Below, piece by piece: positions 1 to 11,570 of a stretch of DNA of 64,000 nucleotides. Made by a program: the position numbers and the translations under genes. The notes under the pieces are model-generated. The model saw only the letters and a program-made list of their open reading frames with translations, was not told where the DNA came from and ran no database searches. Positions within the stretch are counted from its first letter, which is position 1; every line of letters starts with the position of its first letter. The stretch comes from Nothopassalora personata (lineage: Eukaryota; Ascomycota; Dothideomycetes; Mycosphaerellales; Mycosphaerellaceae): the NCBI GenBank assembly GCA_033816765.1, contig CM066290.1, forward strand, positions 558,001 to 622,000, in the 5' to 3' direction.

Positions 1-204
1 GGCCGGGCTTCCAGACAGGATAATCTGTTCTCCACTGTTTGATGGCCGCTTCGTCAAGATATACCTCGCTTCACAGCCTGGAGTCAGCAATGGCGAGCAT
101 TACAGATGAAAGTGTAGCACATGTGTCATTCTGGTAAACTACACGGAGGTAGAGGAAGAAGCTGGTCCATCATTACAGGCATTATAACATCAAAGTCAAA
201 ACTT
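1..204. other. left window edge, possible partial exon
   Basis: No gene can be assigned with confidence. On the minus strand, positions of about 65 to 1 encode a protein-like stretch (VYLDEAAIKQW then RTDYPVWKPG) that runs off the left edge. It is preceded by an in-frame stop but also by AG dinucleotides that could be a splice acceptor. It could be an internal exon of a gene lying left of the window, or chance. The rest is probably the 3' flank of the carboxypeptidase gene. Confidence 0.25.
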
Positions 205-1974
205 TCACCGTTTCCTCCGCCGTCGGAGATCCCATTTCACATCTTCAGGATCAAGATCCTCCACCGTCACCCACGAGTCATCATCGTCTGGGCTCATTTC
301 CTCGATGAGCTTCTTCAACTCTTCTTCTTCTTCTTCTTCTCTCTCACTCTCTTCCGCTGCTGTTTCCTTCATCTCAACTTCAGCACTATTATTCTCGTAT
401 AGATCGGCAAGGAAGCCGGCAAAGTACAGCACGGCGTTCAAGACCTCCTTGCCGACTGGGATGATGTTGTCCCTTGGAAGGAGGAATCCATAGGTTCCGC
501 GGTCACGGAGCTTGATCTGGTATGCGTATCGCGTGCCGATGGTGTGGTAGAAGAAGTCCAGTGCAGATCCACCGGGAGGCTCAATGCGTGGCATGAGTTG
601 CTGCTTCGTGCCCTTGGAAGAGAACGCGACGTTACCCTCGCAAGCTGGCATAATTTCGTAGTTGTGGCCGTGCGTCATTCTGATAGCCTTTCCAATCCCG
701 AAAGCGACTTCCTCTAGATTCTCAAGACCGGGTGGTGTCGCGTCGCAGGAGTAGGCGTACGGGTACAGAATCTGCTGCGAGTAGGAGTGCAGGTCCAGAA
801 ATCCGACAAAATCGACATTGTTGTTGTCCGTTTCATTCTTAGCCCAGTCTCCGAAAGCCTTCGCCTCTGCTGCTTCGAACGCGGTACCGCCAGCGTAGCT
901 CTCGCTGCACGGGTTGTCGGTTGCTGCCCATTCGTATCCGAATGCTTTGTCAAGATCCATGCCTTTGCAGAAGCGTAGACCAGTCTCTTGTCTGTTCTTC
1001 CGCCAAAGGCGATCTGTCTCCCAGGTATAGATGTAACCATCAGGGTTGAGCGTGGGTACGAAGACAAAGTCGAAAGTCTCGAGCAGCTTCGTCACGCTCA
1101 TCACCTTGCCATAGCCTGTAATCAGGGAGTATGCAATATAGTTGACTGTGGTAGTACTGATCCATTCTCTTGCGTGTAGACCACCCGCTACGAGGATTGT
1201 CTTGCGCTTTGGCGGGTTTGGGTCCTCGCTGTTCGTAGGATGGACGCCTACTCGCAGCGCGGGGATGTCACGGCCTTCGGCAGTTATACCAATGCTGATC
1301 TTACGGACATGAGTGGTGTATAAGGATGCCAGCAGCCTCATCCACGGATCGATGACGGAAAATGGTTGGTAGTCGGCGAAGAAGATGTTGGTCTCTGCTG
1401 CTGAGACGGGTTGCAGCGTTGGGCTAAAAGGTCGTCGCGTCGGTGGGTGTGACGGCGCTTCGGTCGTCGCTTGCTTCGCACTCCGTGGATACGTATCTGC
1501 TATGGCTTGCGCGAAGGCCTGCTCACGCAACAAAGGGGTATGCGCGTTGTGCAATGATGTGGGTAGAAGACCCAACAGATACGGCACCTCCTCCTTCGCC
1601 ATTCGAATGTCAACCCACTCGTGCGAGAACTCCCACACGTCCAACAGCTGACTGTCAATGGCCTCTGCCATGTGTTCGGCCTCCTCGGGAGTGCTGATGT
1701 TGAACCTGAGAACGATATCTCTTCCGTATCCTGCGAAGGCGCGTGGCGGAGGTCGCGCTCTGTCGCTGTTCGCTCTATCTTCTGTCCCGTGACACGACTT
1801 CGATCGCCACACGGCATGCAGCATGTTGCCTACGAAAGCTCGCCATTGCGACTGTGGCTCGGGATGCTGAGGGATGTGCAGGGGTTGTTGTTCGTAGGCT
1901 GGCGGTGCTGCAAGTACCACTGTTGCTAGCAGTGTCGCTAAGGCCAACAAGGCTTTCTGATGGTACTTCATCAT
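205..1974 (-). CDS. ECM14: ECM14-type inactive metallocarboxypeptidase (M14)
   Basis: A 589-aa secreted protein of the M14 carboxypeptidase family. Residues 1-22 look like a signal peptide; about 70-150 resemble the carboxypeptidase propeptide; about 200-520 are the catalytic fold. The zinc ligands are present: H267 and E270 in HAREW, and H396 in DLHSYSQ. Substrate-binding residues are present around NPDGY and RLWRKNR. The general-base glutamate of active enzymes is replaced by lysine (K488, in [16 protein letters not shown]). This substitution is the known hallmark of the yeast ECM14 pseudoenzyme group, linked genetically to cell-wall assembly. The C-terminus is a strongly acidic tail (about 535-575) followed by RRRRKR. 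Single exon. The start was chosen for the signal peptide; a second Met lies at residue 2. Confidence 0.9.
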   Translation of the reverse strand: MMKYHQKALLALATLLATVVLAAPPAYEQQPLHIPQHPEPQSQWRAFVGNMLHAVWRSKSCHGTEDRANSDRARPPPRAFAGYGRDIVLRFNISTPEEAEHMAEAIDSQLLDVWEFSHEWVDIRMAKEEVPYLLGLLPTSLHNAHTPLLREQAFAQAIADTYPRSAKQATTEAPSHPPTRRPFSPTLQPVSAAETNIFFADYQPFSVIDPWMRLLASLYTTHVRKISIGITAEGRDIPALRVGVHPTNSEDPNPPKRKTILVAGGLHAREWISTTTVNYIAYSLITGYGKVMSVTKLLETFDFVFVPTLNPDGYIYTWETDRLWRKNRQETGLRFCKGMDLDKAFGYEWAATDNPCSESYAGGTAFEAAEAKAFGDWAKNETDNNNVDFVGFLDLHSYSQQILYPYAYSCDATPPGLENLEEVAFGIGKAIRMTHGHNYEIMPACEGNVAFSSKGTKQQLMPRIEPPGGSALDFFYHTIGTRYAYQIKLRDRGTYGFLLPRDNIIPVGKEVLNAVLYFAGFLADLYENNSAEVEMKETAAEESEREEEEEEELKKLIEEMSPDDDDSWVTVEDLDPEDVKWDLRRRRKR

Positions 1975-3098
1975 GGTCGCGATGTCAGAGCCAGACGACT
2001 CGTCAACTTTCGCGGGTCATGTAGACAGATGGACATCAAGAAGATAAGCAGCTGCCTTGTGAAGATTAACACGACCAACCTTGCAGCGCGGGGCACGCGA
2101 GCAGTTACGACAGAACCGGCATATCTTCGGTATATGACATTTGTGAAAGTTGACCTCTCGAGCACATCAGCCTCCACCTCCGCCGCCACCACCACCACCT
2201 CCGAACGACTGCACACTCACGGCGTCTTGGCTTTCACACAAGTCAAAATGATTGAGGAGCATCTTACGCGTCTGCCATGTTGCAGCGCATGCAATTCTAC
2301 CGAGTTGTTACAGGCTAATACATGGGAGGGTAGATGCGACGAGAGGACTCAACTCACTTGCCACACTTAAACATCGCTATGAGCATCAGCTCTGGACCCA
2401 AAGTTCTGATCGATCCCCAAAATCAGGTGTGCATATCCATACTCGAAGACACGACAGGCTTCGACAAGCCCAGAATGAGTATCTCGGACGTCGACACATT
2501 CGGAAAACAGGTCCCATCGTTGTCGTAGCGCAGCTCATCCACCACGTCTATACCGAGCAACGCCAGGAACTGCAGCATCGCTTCTTGGCGACGACCGAGC
2601 ACTCCATACGAGACGGACAGGTTATATCTAACCCGACGATGACAGCAAGACTGTCGCTGTGCTTGAAAGTGCTAGGTATGCTGCGACGACCATATCGGTC
2701 GATGATGACTTGACCCAAGCCATTTTCGAGTGACATGGTGACACGTTGCATGACACGGTGCGAAGAATATGCTGTTGTGGCTCGTTCCGTTGTCACTAAA
2801 AATGGGAGATTCGTTCAGGGGTCATCATTCACTTGATCGCCGGTGCCAAGCGCCACTGGAAGTGAATTTTGAGTAACGAAGCATTGAGTGAATGAACAAA
2901 GCATTGTTCACTTCACCTGTGAGAACACACGACACTCGACTCCTGATCATGCTTGATAAGTTACCTCTTCCCACCACGCTTTGACTTTCACCAGGCCACA
3001 ATAAAAGGCCACTTCTTCAGTCGACTGCACCCATCACACCGCCTCTCGCTTTGCAGAGTACGCTAAAGTCTTGCACTTCTCGCTGACCCAAGCGTATC
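1975..3098. other. intergenic, divergent promoters
   Basis: This lies between two divergently transcribed genes. It contains a short CCACCACC-type run near 2,190. A TATA-like AATAAAAGG at about 2,999-3,007 lies roughly 95 bp upstream of the next ATG. ORFs here (for example 2,252-2,713) show no protein-like features. Confidence 0.5.
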
Positions 3099-4319
3099 AT
3101 GTGCAATTACACCGTCTTCAACTTCCTCTGCGGAGCTCAGAAGCTCAAGATCGCGTCCGCATGTGACCAAGCCAAGACAAATTACCAAGGCCTGCTATAT
3201 TGCCAGGACGATCCCCATGCGCACGTCAGCGACGGCAAGCAACGTGACTATGCCCCAGCAACCTACGGCCCTGGCGTCTGCTCAAACGTCAACTGCAGAA
3301 CAGCTCACGGCATGGCTCCTCCCGAACAACTTCACTTCAAGCAGCGCGACCTCATCGAAGATGACCGCGAATTCGACATGTCACCCGAAGCCTGCGCCCA
3401 GCGCGAAGACAGATGGTACCGCCAACTTCTTACCACGCACCAACAGCTCGAAGTCTTCGGCGCCCAAATGCCCCCCTCAATCGAATCCATGTCCTCCTAC
3501 GCCAAGTGGTGGCTCTACATCGAACACATGCCACCCAACTGGCTAGCAACCTGGACAGAACTCTCCCTCATGGACGACCCCGACGAAATGTCCTTATTCG
3601 AGCTAAACCCTCGCTACCTCTCCCAGCACGCCTTGCATCATGTAACAGGCCACTACCTCCCCGCTAACATCACAGATACCCGCCACAGCAGAACTCACCC
3701 CCACGCTGAAACTACCACCCCCCGAATGCCTGCCCTCGGTCCTTTCAAAGTCAAGACCCATCTGTGCAAGCCAAACGTGGGCTACTGCAAGACATGCGGT
3801 GATTGGCATGGGAAGGAGTACGCGAGGAAAGCTCACAAATACGTTGAAGCTGATTTCTCGCAGCTTTTGCAGGCTCTGGCGAATGATCGTGCTACGGATT
3901 TGTCGGGCCTGGGAATTGATATGCCGCATGTGCGTCCGACGTTGAATGTGCCTACTCCCTTTCACGGCAACTACTATGACGGGCGTGGCCTCACGATTGA
4001 GGAGACCGGTAGGTTGGTCGAGGAGTTCATGGTTGGGAGGTTTGGGGAGGGGTATCAGGCAGCGCATACTGGGAGTGAAGGCTCTACCTTTGGTGCTGAA
4101 GAGTACGAGATGCCAGATCTCTTCCCCGGCGTGACGCGGTCTGGTGAGTCTGATGACGGCTCCAATGGATGGATCGAGGATGGTACGTTGACGGAGGATG
4201 CTGTTGCTGAGCATGCTGCTCTCTTTGATGAGATACTTGTTGACGGGGTTTTGGGCGGCATGGAGTCTGACGGTGGTGTCGGGAATGGGGCTGGCAAGGG
4301 AATGATGCTGGGTGTTTGA
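3099..4319 (+). CDS. conserved-looking hypothetical protein, Cys-rich N-terminus
   Basis: An unbroken 406-aa ORF that I do not recognise. The N-terminus begins MCNYTVFNFLCG and has regularly spaced cysteines (residues 2, 11, 22 and others up to the CSNVNCRTAHG segment). A second Cys/His cluster follows near residue 227 (HLCKPNVGYCKTCGDWHG). The clusters suggest metal binding or disulfides, but I see no known zinc-finger signature. The middle is Trp/Tyr-rich (YAKWWLYIEHMPPNW). The C-terminal 90 residues are acidic, then Gly-rich. No signal peptide or membrane segment is evident. The ATG follows a TATA-like box and a C/T-rich leader, as in many fungal promoters. The consistent frame, length and composition support a real gene. 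Confidence 0.7.
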   Translation: MCNYTVFNFLCGAQKLKIASACDQAKTNYQGLLYCQDDPHAHVSDGKQRDYAPATYGPGVCSNVNCRTAHGMAPPEQLHFKQRDLIEDDREFDMSPEACAQREDRWYRQLLTTHQQLEVFGAQMPPSIESMSSYAKWWLYIEHMPPNWLATWTELSLMDDPDEMSLFELNPRYLSQHALHHVTGHYLPANITDTRHSRTHPHAETTTPRMPALGPFKVKTHLCKPNVGYCKTCGDWHGKEYARKAHKYVEADFSQLLQALANDRATDLSGLGIDMPHVRPTLNVPTPFHGNYYDGRGLTIEETGRLVEEFMVGRFGEGYQAAHTGSEGSTFGAEEYEMPDLFPGVTRSGESDDGSNGWIEDGTLTEDAVAEHAALFDEILVDGVLGGMESDGGVGNGAGKGMMLGV

Positions 4320-4883
4320 TTTTGTGGGCAAGTGAGACACGATGTGGGTGGCGGGGAGTGTAGGACTACAGGCCTGATGGGATCAAGGAAGAAGGTACTC
4401 GTATTGTATTCTGGATAGCCTGTTCGGGTTGAGGCTACAGTGCCCGTCGAATATGCCAGCTCACATAGTGATGATCGCACATTGGCTCACGCCGCTTTCT
4501 ACTCCGACCCTTTACTCTGTCTTCAGCATGTGATTGCATATCACATGTGGTTTCGATGGGGAGTTCCATGCAAGTGAGGTTCGTTTGACGCGACTGCTGT
4601 TTGTGAGTACATCAATGCGTTCCCCCCTGCGGCGGCCTGCAGGAGAAGTCCGCGTTCCTGCTGCTCCTGTTTGATCATGACACCAATTCCACCACCAAAC
4701 CGCCACCGCGATAGCAGCCACGCAGCGACACCGCGTCTGCTATGACAGAGTCACGCATCCGCCGTGGTTTCAATAAAGTGCGGACCGCTATCGGCTCCCG
4801 CGCCAGCAAACGCAGCTGCAGCAACGACCACCCTTACCGCACCGGCAACATCTCATCGCCAGGCTGCTTCGCCGAAGTCAACA

Positions 4884-4927
4884 ACCACCACCACCACCAC
4901 CACCACCACCACCACCACCACCACCAC
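4884..4927 (+). repeat. (CAC)n microsatellite
   Basis: A run of about 14 CAC units just before the leucine-rich-repeat gene. It is probably in the 5' UTR. If translation began at 4,742 instead it would encode a 14-residue His tract. The downstream ATG at 4,976 starts a conserved-looking segment, so I read this as untranslated. Confidence 0.85.
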
Positions 4928-4975
4928 TCCTCGACTATCACCCTTTGCCTCTCGGACTCAGACTCGCGTAGCACA

Positions 4976-7019
4976 ATGGGTAAGTCCAACAAGTTCGACT
5001 TCACCAACCGGCCGAACTCGGGCGTGAAGCTGGGTGGCATTATCGGGCGCGATCTCGAGAAGGAAGCCGACAAGGTGCAGAAGGACGCCGAGAAGCAGGC
5101 GGCGAAGGCGCGCAAGCAGAGCAGCAGCAGTACCGGGAGCAGTCTGAGCAGTTCGCCGGGCGATGCCGTGGTCCACCACCTCGACATCAAGATCCCATCG
5201 AAGCAGCTTGGGGATGAAGGCGCGATCGCAATGGTGGAGGGGCTCCGGAGAGCGCTAGAGAAGGTACGTGTGCCGGGGTGGCGCCTTGTGCCTCCCACAG
5301 CTTCCGCATCATCATGTGGCAAATGGTCAGTTGCCTACATGCACCAGCGACATCTGACTTCCTTCGCAGTGCAGCCACAGTGCTGGCGTCGCACTGGAAG
5401 ATCTCAACTTGTCTGACAATGCCATCACTACCGCCACCCTCATGTGTCTGGCGCCTGCCATCAGACTCGCGTGCCACGACGTCAAGACGCTGAACCTCAG
5501 CAACAACGCGATCAAGGTGACGCATGACGAGGAAGCACGGCAATGGCAGACCTTCCTTCGCTCATTCGGAGAGTGTCGGAAGATGCGGCGGCTCGACTTG
5601 AGTGGCAACCCTCTCGGCTCGCGCGCTCTCGAAATCCTGGCGCAGGTGTACACCAAGGAACCTCCAATCGAGTACATGTCGGCAAGCGGCAACATGTCCG
5701 TGGTATCGCTATCAAGTCACGAGGATGGCTTCGAGCCAACGTCGAGCGATCTTCCAGAGGCCAGCGGTATGCTCGATGGTCAGCACCTGAAGAGACGATG
5801 TGGTCTACGAGCGATCCCTTATATCACTCTCAACAACGTCGGCCTGAACGATGCCGGTGCTCTCTGGTTGTCGTACGTTCTCGAGGAGCACCCGTTTCCC
5901 TGCCAGCTCATTGACCCGATGAACGCCATCTCGCCAAGCTCGCCAATCGAGACATACATCCAAGGACCAACCCAACCGCCTGGCATTGACTGGGATCCAA
6001 AGAGAGAACCTGATCTTGGCAACAACGGCCTCTCGCTGCTTAAGAGGGCAGCAATAGTTCGAGAGCAAACCATGCTGGCCGACCAATTCAGTGTCAACGG
6101 CTCGGACATGGGTGCAACTGACAATGCTGGCGACACCACGAGGCGCATGGCTGAATGCAGAGCGGCACGAGGTGACAGGCGTGCCAGCGTTAGATCTGCA
6201 CTTACCACGAACGGCGAGCAGGAGCAATCAGAGTTCGAAAGTGCCCGCAAGAAGATCCAGCGCTCAATGATCGAGAAGCACGGCGCTTGCAGTGTTGAGC
6301 TTTGGCGAGCATCTCTGAGCATCACCCTCGCAGCCAGAGTCCTGACATCTATCGGTCCCAACACCAGAGGTGGCGTGTACACTGGACCGCCAATGTTCGA
6401 CTACAGCAAAGCCGCCTCTCGACCAGTGACTCCAGCGAACCGCATCATCGGCGGCGCCCGAGCGTCTCCAACTGGCACACTACGACAAGGCACTTATGCA
6501 GCAACCCTGACAGCAAATACCGATGCGACAGCTGGCGAGCCGCTCATCGCCATCACGGATGTCACCAACACTCCTACAACCCCCAAGCTGGTGTTTAAGG
6601 CGCACCGTAAGGGTGGTATGAGCGAAGGCAGCGATGGTCTTGACTCAGAGGAGGTAAGCCAGAAGCTTGAGAAGCTCAACCTTTCCGTCAAGCGCGATGA
6701 CAACCCCGAGCGCTTCGTCAAATATCAAGAGGGCATATGGAAGCACCGCCTCGACGAGCGCAACGGAGCGGGCAAGTCCTACAGGGATCTGGACGTGGCA
6801 AGCCAGCTACCAACGAACGTCATGGAGCAGATTGCGCTGCACACGGTGGATTTGTGGGCGCAGGGACTTCTGACTAAGAAGCAGCGAGACCGATGTGTGG
6901 AGTGGGGACTGCAGCGAGGCAACTTCGTCGTGGAGAAGGAGTGGCATAAGATGGCGGACTCGGCGCAGGTGGTGATGCTGCTGGAGCGAACCGGATGCCT
7001 GGCGTACCAGCGAGAGTAA
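4976..7019 (+). CDS. leucine-rich-repeat protein
   Basis: Two exons: 4,976-5,263 and 5,370-7,019. The 106-nt intron has donor GTACGT and acceptor CTTCGCAG, and phase 0 is preserved. The spliced product is 645 aa. It starts MGKSNKFDFTNRPNSG and has a charged coiled-coil-like stretch (about 25-50, EKEADKVQKDAEKQAAKARK) and a Ser-rich linker. Ribonuclease-inhibitor-like LRRs follow (ALEDLNLSDNAIT, VKTLNLSNNAI, MRRLDLSGNPLG, YITLNNVGLNDAG). The C-terminal half is largely disordered and ends in a helical segment (about 560-645). Probably a cytosolic scaffold; the partner is unknown. An alternative start at 4,742 would add 78 residues including a poly-His tract. I prefer 4,976 because the following sequence is clean and the tract is a microsatellite. 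Confidence 0.8.
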
Positions 7020-7566
7020 AGAGGTGGAACAGCGACTGCACCAATATAGAGCCGGCGAGTCCGGGCGCTCCGTAGAGATCGTAACAGTGGAAAATTCGCC
7101 AAAAACAGACGACTGTCTTTTCACGATCGGGTCCAGCTTTCCGTTGATCGTTCTTTTGCAGCAGCAGCCTTTCCGATTTACGACTCTTGATAATCCGGTA
7201 CATTCCGCTCTTCATGTGCTTTGCCAGCTGCATCTGATTCTCGTTATCTCGAGAAACATGGTGTCGATGTCTTTCATAATCTCATCTAGCGCCTGGTTGG
7301 CCACTAAAACCCCTCATTCTTTACTCCATCTCTCCTTGCCTTCGTGTTCCATATTCATACACAATCATTCCCCTCTTGTTTTTAACACGCTAAAACCTCA
7401 TGATTTCGTAATTCATTCCCCATGTAATGTGATTCCCTCCTTGCCCTCCGTGGTTCAGCACAGTGCATCAAACTTGAGAGCGACGAATTCTTCCCGAGAG
7501 TCATTTTCATATTCTCGCATCCCAGAATTGGAAGGAGCGTCCGGTACAAGTTTCAATATACTCCTC
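7020..7566. other. convergent 3' flanks
   Basis: The region between the stop codons of two convergent genes is T/C-rich with no supported ORF. It probably holds both 3' UTRs and terminators. Confidence 0.5.
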
Positions 7567-9279
7567 CTAAGAGTCACTTTTGATTCTCACACTAGCGTCC
7601 ACGAACTCCGGATATTGCCGCTGAAACTCGCGGCCCAGACTCCAGTTCTCCAGATTTCGGAGATGATGCTCGAAAGTCGGGTTGATCTTCAGAGACGGCC
7701 TCTCGTTCTCTCCCGTCGGAAGCAGGACAGGGTCTTGTGAGTGCCAATTCAGTGATATCGTCTTCGTGTAGGGTACAAACCAGTCGGAGAAGGCTACCTC
7801 TCGCTCGCCTACGCAGAGCATCTTGCGCATGTGCGGCCAGGGCAGGTAGTCGCACCAGCACGCGTGTCTTGTGTCGTATTGTTCTTGGATCGGTCGCATC
7901 ATGGCCGGAAGGCGCTCGTAGCATTCGGCGCATGGGCAGATGAGCCAACGCAGGACTAGGAACATCATATAGAGCACGGCAACCTTCTCTGGTAGCTCGG
8001 CGATGTCTGGGAACTTCGAGAGCATGTCTACCAGAAGAGCTGAGACGGGATGTTGACTTTCTCGCTCGGGAGAGTTGGGATCAACAAGAGCGGCGAAGGT
8101 GGGATAGTCTGGACCGATAGCGTCGAACTTGGACTCGCCTTCTGAGAGCATCTTCGTACGGCTGCGGTGGAAGTCGATGAGTAGGTAGTCGAGTGGGCAG
8201 GTTGGCTTACCAACGTTCGTCAGGCGAGCATAGATGGGTTGCTCCGGTGTGGCTGACGAGTGGTAGGACTGGCTGCCAGAGGAATTGCTGTTGCTCGGTT
8301 CCAGGAGAAAGCTAAGGCCATGACGGTCTCCATTCGGGGTCTGCTGTTGATGGTGCGAGCTTGACGGCGGTCGCTGATCGTGCTGGATCCCGTTGGTGGC
8401 GGTGTAACTCACACCAGGAGGATGATCCAGGCTGGGCGACCATCGCCTAAGCGTACCTTCTCCAGCGTGATACGCAGGTCCAGTGCTTGCCGTCCGACTG
8501 GGAGGACTGGTCTGCGTATTCAAAGACTGAGGCGAGCGAAGTTCTGGGTGAATGTGCTGCTGCTGGTCGTACGCCTGCCCTTGGTTGGCTGTCGCATACG
8601 ACTGCTGGTTGTGCGGACTCTGCTGGAGCGGCGGAAGTGGAAGTTGCTGTGCTGTCAAGGCGGCGAGTTCTGCGCCGCTGTCTGTGAGTAAAGAGGTATC
8701 TATCAGATCATCAAACGTGAAATACTCACCATTCAGGTCTGGACGCTGTTCTCCGCCGACTATTCCTGCTATGGATCCCAGTCGCTTGCGCAACTCCTCA
8801 CAGTCTGCCAACGCGCGATCCCTCTCCTGCACCACGCGCTGCAGCTCTTGATATGGATGCTGACTCTCCAACTCGCGTATTCTCCTCTCCAGCGACTCTA
8901 TCGTGTTCCGCGTGCGCTCCCTTATTGCTCGCTGCGCTTCACGATCATTTGCGCGCTTCTTCGCCAGCTGGTCAGGCGTTAGGTTGGCCACTCCCCTGCT
9001 GCCGGGCTGCCCGCTCGCCTTGCGCTTTTTGCCGAGTGATGCATTGTTGGGTGTCGGCGTGTGGTGCTGTGATAGCGCGGCATTTGCAGTCGCGATGGCG
9101 GCCGCTGCGGTGCGCGGTTCGTCTGGTGATGGTGGCCTCAACGGAGAATAGCCCAGTGGTGGATAGGGCGGCGCCGACGTGGTGTGGGCGGCCGTTGCTG
9201 GCGGTGGCGGTGGTTGCATGGCGGGCTTACTGGGACCGACGGACATGTCGCTTGCTGCATCAGAGTCATGAAATAGCAA
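7567..9279 (-). CDS. bZIP transcription factor with DUF3425-type C-terminus
   Basis: The ORF is 570 aa. The basic region is at about 107-125 (AKKRANDREAQRAIRERTR), followed by a leucine-zipper coiled coil (about 126-165, TIESLERRIRELE and onward). The middle is a long Q/S/P-rich disordered segment. The C-terminal 230 residues (PTCPLDYLLIDFH, CPCAECYERLPAMMRPI, WCDYLPWPHMRK) match the DUF3425 pattern of fungal bZIP regulators. A 48-nt in-frame intron is likely at 8,682-8,729: its minus-strand sequence begins GTGAGTATTT and ends ACTCACAG, with CTGAT as a possible branch site. Splicing gives 554 aa. A nuclear DNA-binding regulator; targets cannot be read from sequence. A second in-frame Met lies at residue 12. 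Confidence 0.85.
   Translation of the reverse strand: MLFHDSDAASDMSVGPSKPAMQPPPPPATAAHTTSAPPYPPLGYSPLRPPSPDEPRTAAAAIATANAALSQHHTPTPNNASLGKKRKASGQPGSRGVANLTPDQLAKKRANDREAQRAIRERTRNTIESLERRIRELESQHPYQELQRVVQERDRALADCEELRKRLGSIAGIVGGEQRPDLNGEYFTFDDLIDTSLLTDSGAELAALTAQQLPLPPLQQSPHNQQSYATANQGQAYDQQQHIHPELRSPQSLNTQTSPPSRTASTGPAYHAGEGTLRRWSPSLDHPPGVSYTATNGIQHDQRPPSSSHHQQQTPNGDRHGLSFLLEPSNSNSSGSQSYHSSATPEQPIYARLTNVGKPTCPLDYLLIDFHRSRTKMLSEGESKFDAIGPDYPTFAALVDPNSPERESQHPVSALLVDMLSKFPDIAELPEKVAVLYMMFLVLRWLICPCAECYERLPAMMRPIQEQYDTRHACWCDYLPWPHMRKMLCVGEREVAFSDWFVPYTKTISLNWHSQDPVLLPTGENERPSLKINPTFEHHLRNLENWSLGREFQRQYPEFVDASVRIKSDS
8682..8729 (-). other. in-frame 48-nt intron in bZIP gene
   Basis: Canonical GTGAGT donor and CACAG acceptor with no in-frame stop, so the unspliced frame stays open. 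Retention would add 16 residues (GEYFTFDDLIDTSLLT) after the zipper. Confidence 0.7.
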
Positions 9280-10739
9280 ACATGTCCGCGTTCCGAATCG
9301 CTACTTGCCGAGATAATGCCGTGTGAGTGATGCCCGTTTGTGTGTGGTTGCCTGACTTCCATGCGTGCCTTATTACTCTCTGTCACAGTTACCTGTGGCT
9401 TCAGGCATCATCACAATCAGCGTGACGAGATGGCGGACATTCAAATGGGATCAGGCACTGGACAGACGTAACCTGATGATATTCACTTCTCGAGATGCAT
9501 GCATGACACTGCGAATGTGGCGCTGAACTTTGTTTGCCTAAGGAACCCATGAGTCGCGTCGCCCGAAGGACAGCGCCGCTGAGAACCGCCTGCACTCTTT
9601 GCAAGTTTGTAACGGGATCGCATCGCTCGACTGGTCCTACACATGATTCCACATCTCCTCCCCAAGCTACAGCAGTACCGCCTGCTCGCCATCGAGGACG
9701 TCTTGGACATGCGAAATACCCATCACAGCTCGATCCGACAACCAGAAATGACGATACTGCCAGCAGCATGACTCGCCCTTGGGCCATGACTTACGAAGCG
9801 AGGAAGACGATCACTCCACGCGATACACAACATCCTCGATCGAGCTGCTTCACTTACTTTTGACCACATCGCCGTCTCCTTCCCGGCCTGGCGTTCATAG
9901 CATTGTACAGGCCAGACTGACATGTTAAGCAATCAATTCGGCAGTGGCGAGCTCGTCTCTGCAGCGTCGGCCTCGGTTCCTTCACACACCAGACGATCGT
10001 TCCTGGAGTACCGTCTGCTCGGACCGGCTGTATGCAAGCGATAAACTGCCGACCAAGGCTTCCTTGTCGAGGATCTCATCGAACGGCTGGTAATCGGATT
10101 GACCATGAGATGTCACTGTTAAACGACAGGCCTAGGCTGTCCACTACTCAACCACAGCGACGCGCCACCTTCTGTATGGCCTGGTATGCTAACAATGGTT
10201 CTCCGTGACAGGCGCCACTGCGTGCATCCGAGATGTTATTCACGCATTAGTCACGTTCTGAGCTCCTTCGTGACGACATCTAGCATTTAGAAGCCTTCCA
10301 CAGCTTCGATTGACTTGATGTTTGCAGACTTACCTCATCGCCTTGACTCGACGGTTTGGTCTGGATCGATTCAGCAACTGTCTGACAGCGGCCAGCTGTT
10401 TTGCAGTTGTGACAAGATCGGAGGGTGTTCGGCAAATGACTCCCCGACGGATGGTTCCAGTATGACTAACAACGCATGTTTCCGCAGCAACGACTCGGTG
10501 TATGCTGCTGGCATGCGCGAATGTTACTTCAGGCGCACAGCACTCTGCAATCGACCTTGGCTCAAATTGAGCGTGTACGATATCGTCTATCCGCAGAGCA
10601 TACGGACTGATACCACACAGCTTAAGACGCCGAAGTAACCCCCAGACTCATCAACAAGCATAGTAGTAGTATTTACCTTTCGATCTCGCTCGACGTAAGC
10701 ATCAGTCTCCCTTCTCAGCGTTCGCCTCATACCCATTTG
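9280..10739. other. intergenic, no supported gene
   Basis: The 5' part is the promoter of the bZIP gene. The remaining ~1.2 kb contains only short ORFs of random character; the longest clear one (10,315-10,638, plus) has no family resemblance. No repeat or RNA gene was recognised. Confidence 0.45.
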
Positions 10740-11410
10740 TCACTTTGAGCACGGGATCATAGTACCCTCGTAACTACTCTCCATCCCAAATACCCACCTC
10801 CGGGCCGCCGCACAAACCCACATGAACAGCGTGTCTACCGTAGACCTGAAATAATCCCCACCAGGCAGCCAGATAATATCCGGTGGCATCCACGCGTTGG
10901 TCAAAAACAAAGAAAGCTGCAAAATACTAGGCTTCACCCTCCGAACCCGACAATCATCCCAATACGTTCAAGTATGACGAAAGGATCTCCTCTCCCTCTC
11001 ATACCACGGCGGATCATAGCGGTACCTTATCGACAAGTCTCCGTGATATCGGGAACATTCTCAAAGCGGTGCGCCTCGCAGCGCGGGATTGTGATGGTCT
11101 CGCCTGCTAGGAGACGGTGCTTCTTGCCGCTTAAATACCAGATTCCGGCGCCACTTTCGACGTAGAAGGTCTCGGTTTGCAGGAGGTGGTAGTGGGTTTG
11201 GGAAGCCATGAAGCTGGGTTCGCTGGTGGTCCATTTGTTCTCTTGAGGGATGGTTTCTTCGCATCCATTTTGTGTGCTTGGCGAAGAAGTGTTGTTGGGC
11301 GTGGCCGGAGTCTTACAGGATTCGGGTTGTCGTGGCGGACGCAGCTGCGAGTTACATTCATGGTGGGCATGAGTGGCTTCCTTCGAGGTGAGAAGGTAGA
11401 GTGTGTTCAC
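10740..11410 (-). pseudogene. decayed cupin-domain gene
   Basis: The first part (11,410-11,027) encodes a recognisable cupin barrel: THYHLLQTETFYVESG, IWYLSGKKH and AGETITIPRCEAHRFEN. Cupin genes of this fungal type continue with a charged helix and a YxDDCR...PSxxQ segment. Those pieces are all present but in another frame: RYRYDPPWYERERRSFRHT, then a TGA, then TYWDDCRVRR and VKPSILQLSLF down to 10,740. One frameshift near 11,045 and one nonsense codon near 10,974 therefore break the gene. The N-terminal 50 residues are poorly conserved. No intron resolves both lesions. It neighbours a HET gene in a block with several other dead genes. Confidence 0.75.
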
Positions 11411-11570
11411 GAGACGTGCTGCAAATACAGGTTGTCATCAGGCCTGCATTCCAAGGCGTTGGAATTCATGCGATGCTGAGAGTATCAGGTGTGTAGCGCT
11501 GACAAAGCCGAGTCTGGAAGTTTGGTTTGTAACATCCCAAACGGGCCCGCGGGATTCGGACATGCATGAG

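Noticed and set aside
4742..4975. Upstream ATG giving an N-terminus with a 14-His tract for the LRR protein
   Set aside because: The tract is a CAC microsatellite and the surrounding residues look random. The ATG at 4,976 begins a coherent protein sequence.
10315..10638. 107-codon plus-strand ORF
   Set aside because: Random-looking composition with no motif, no supporting neighbours and no recognisable promoter or intron signals.
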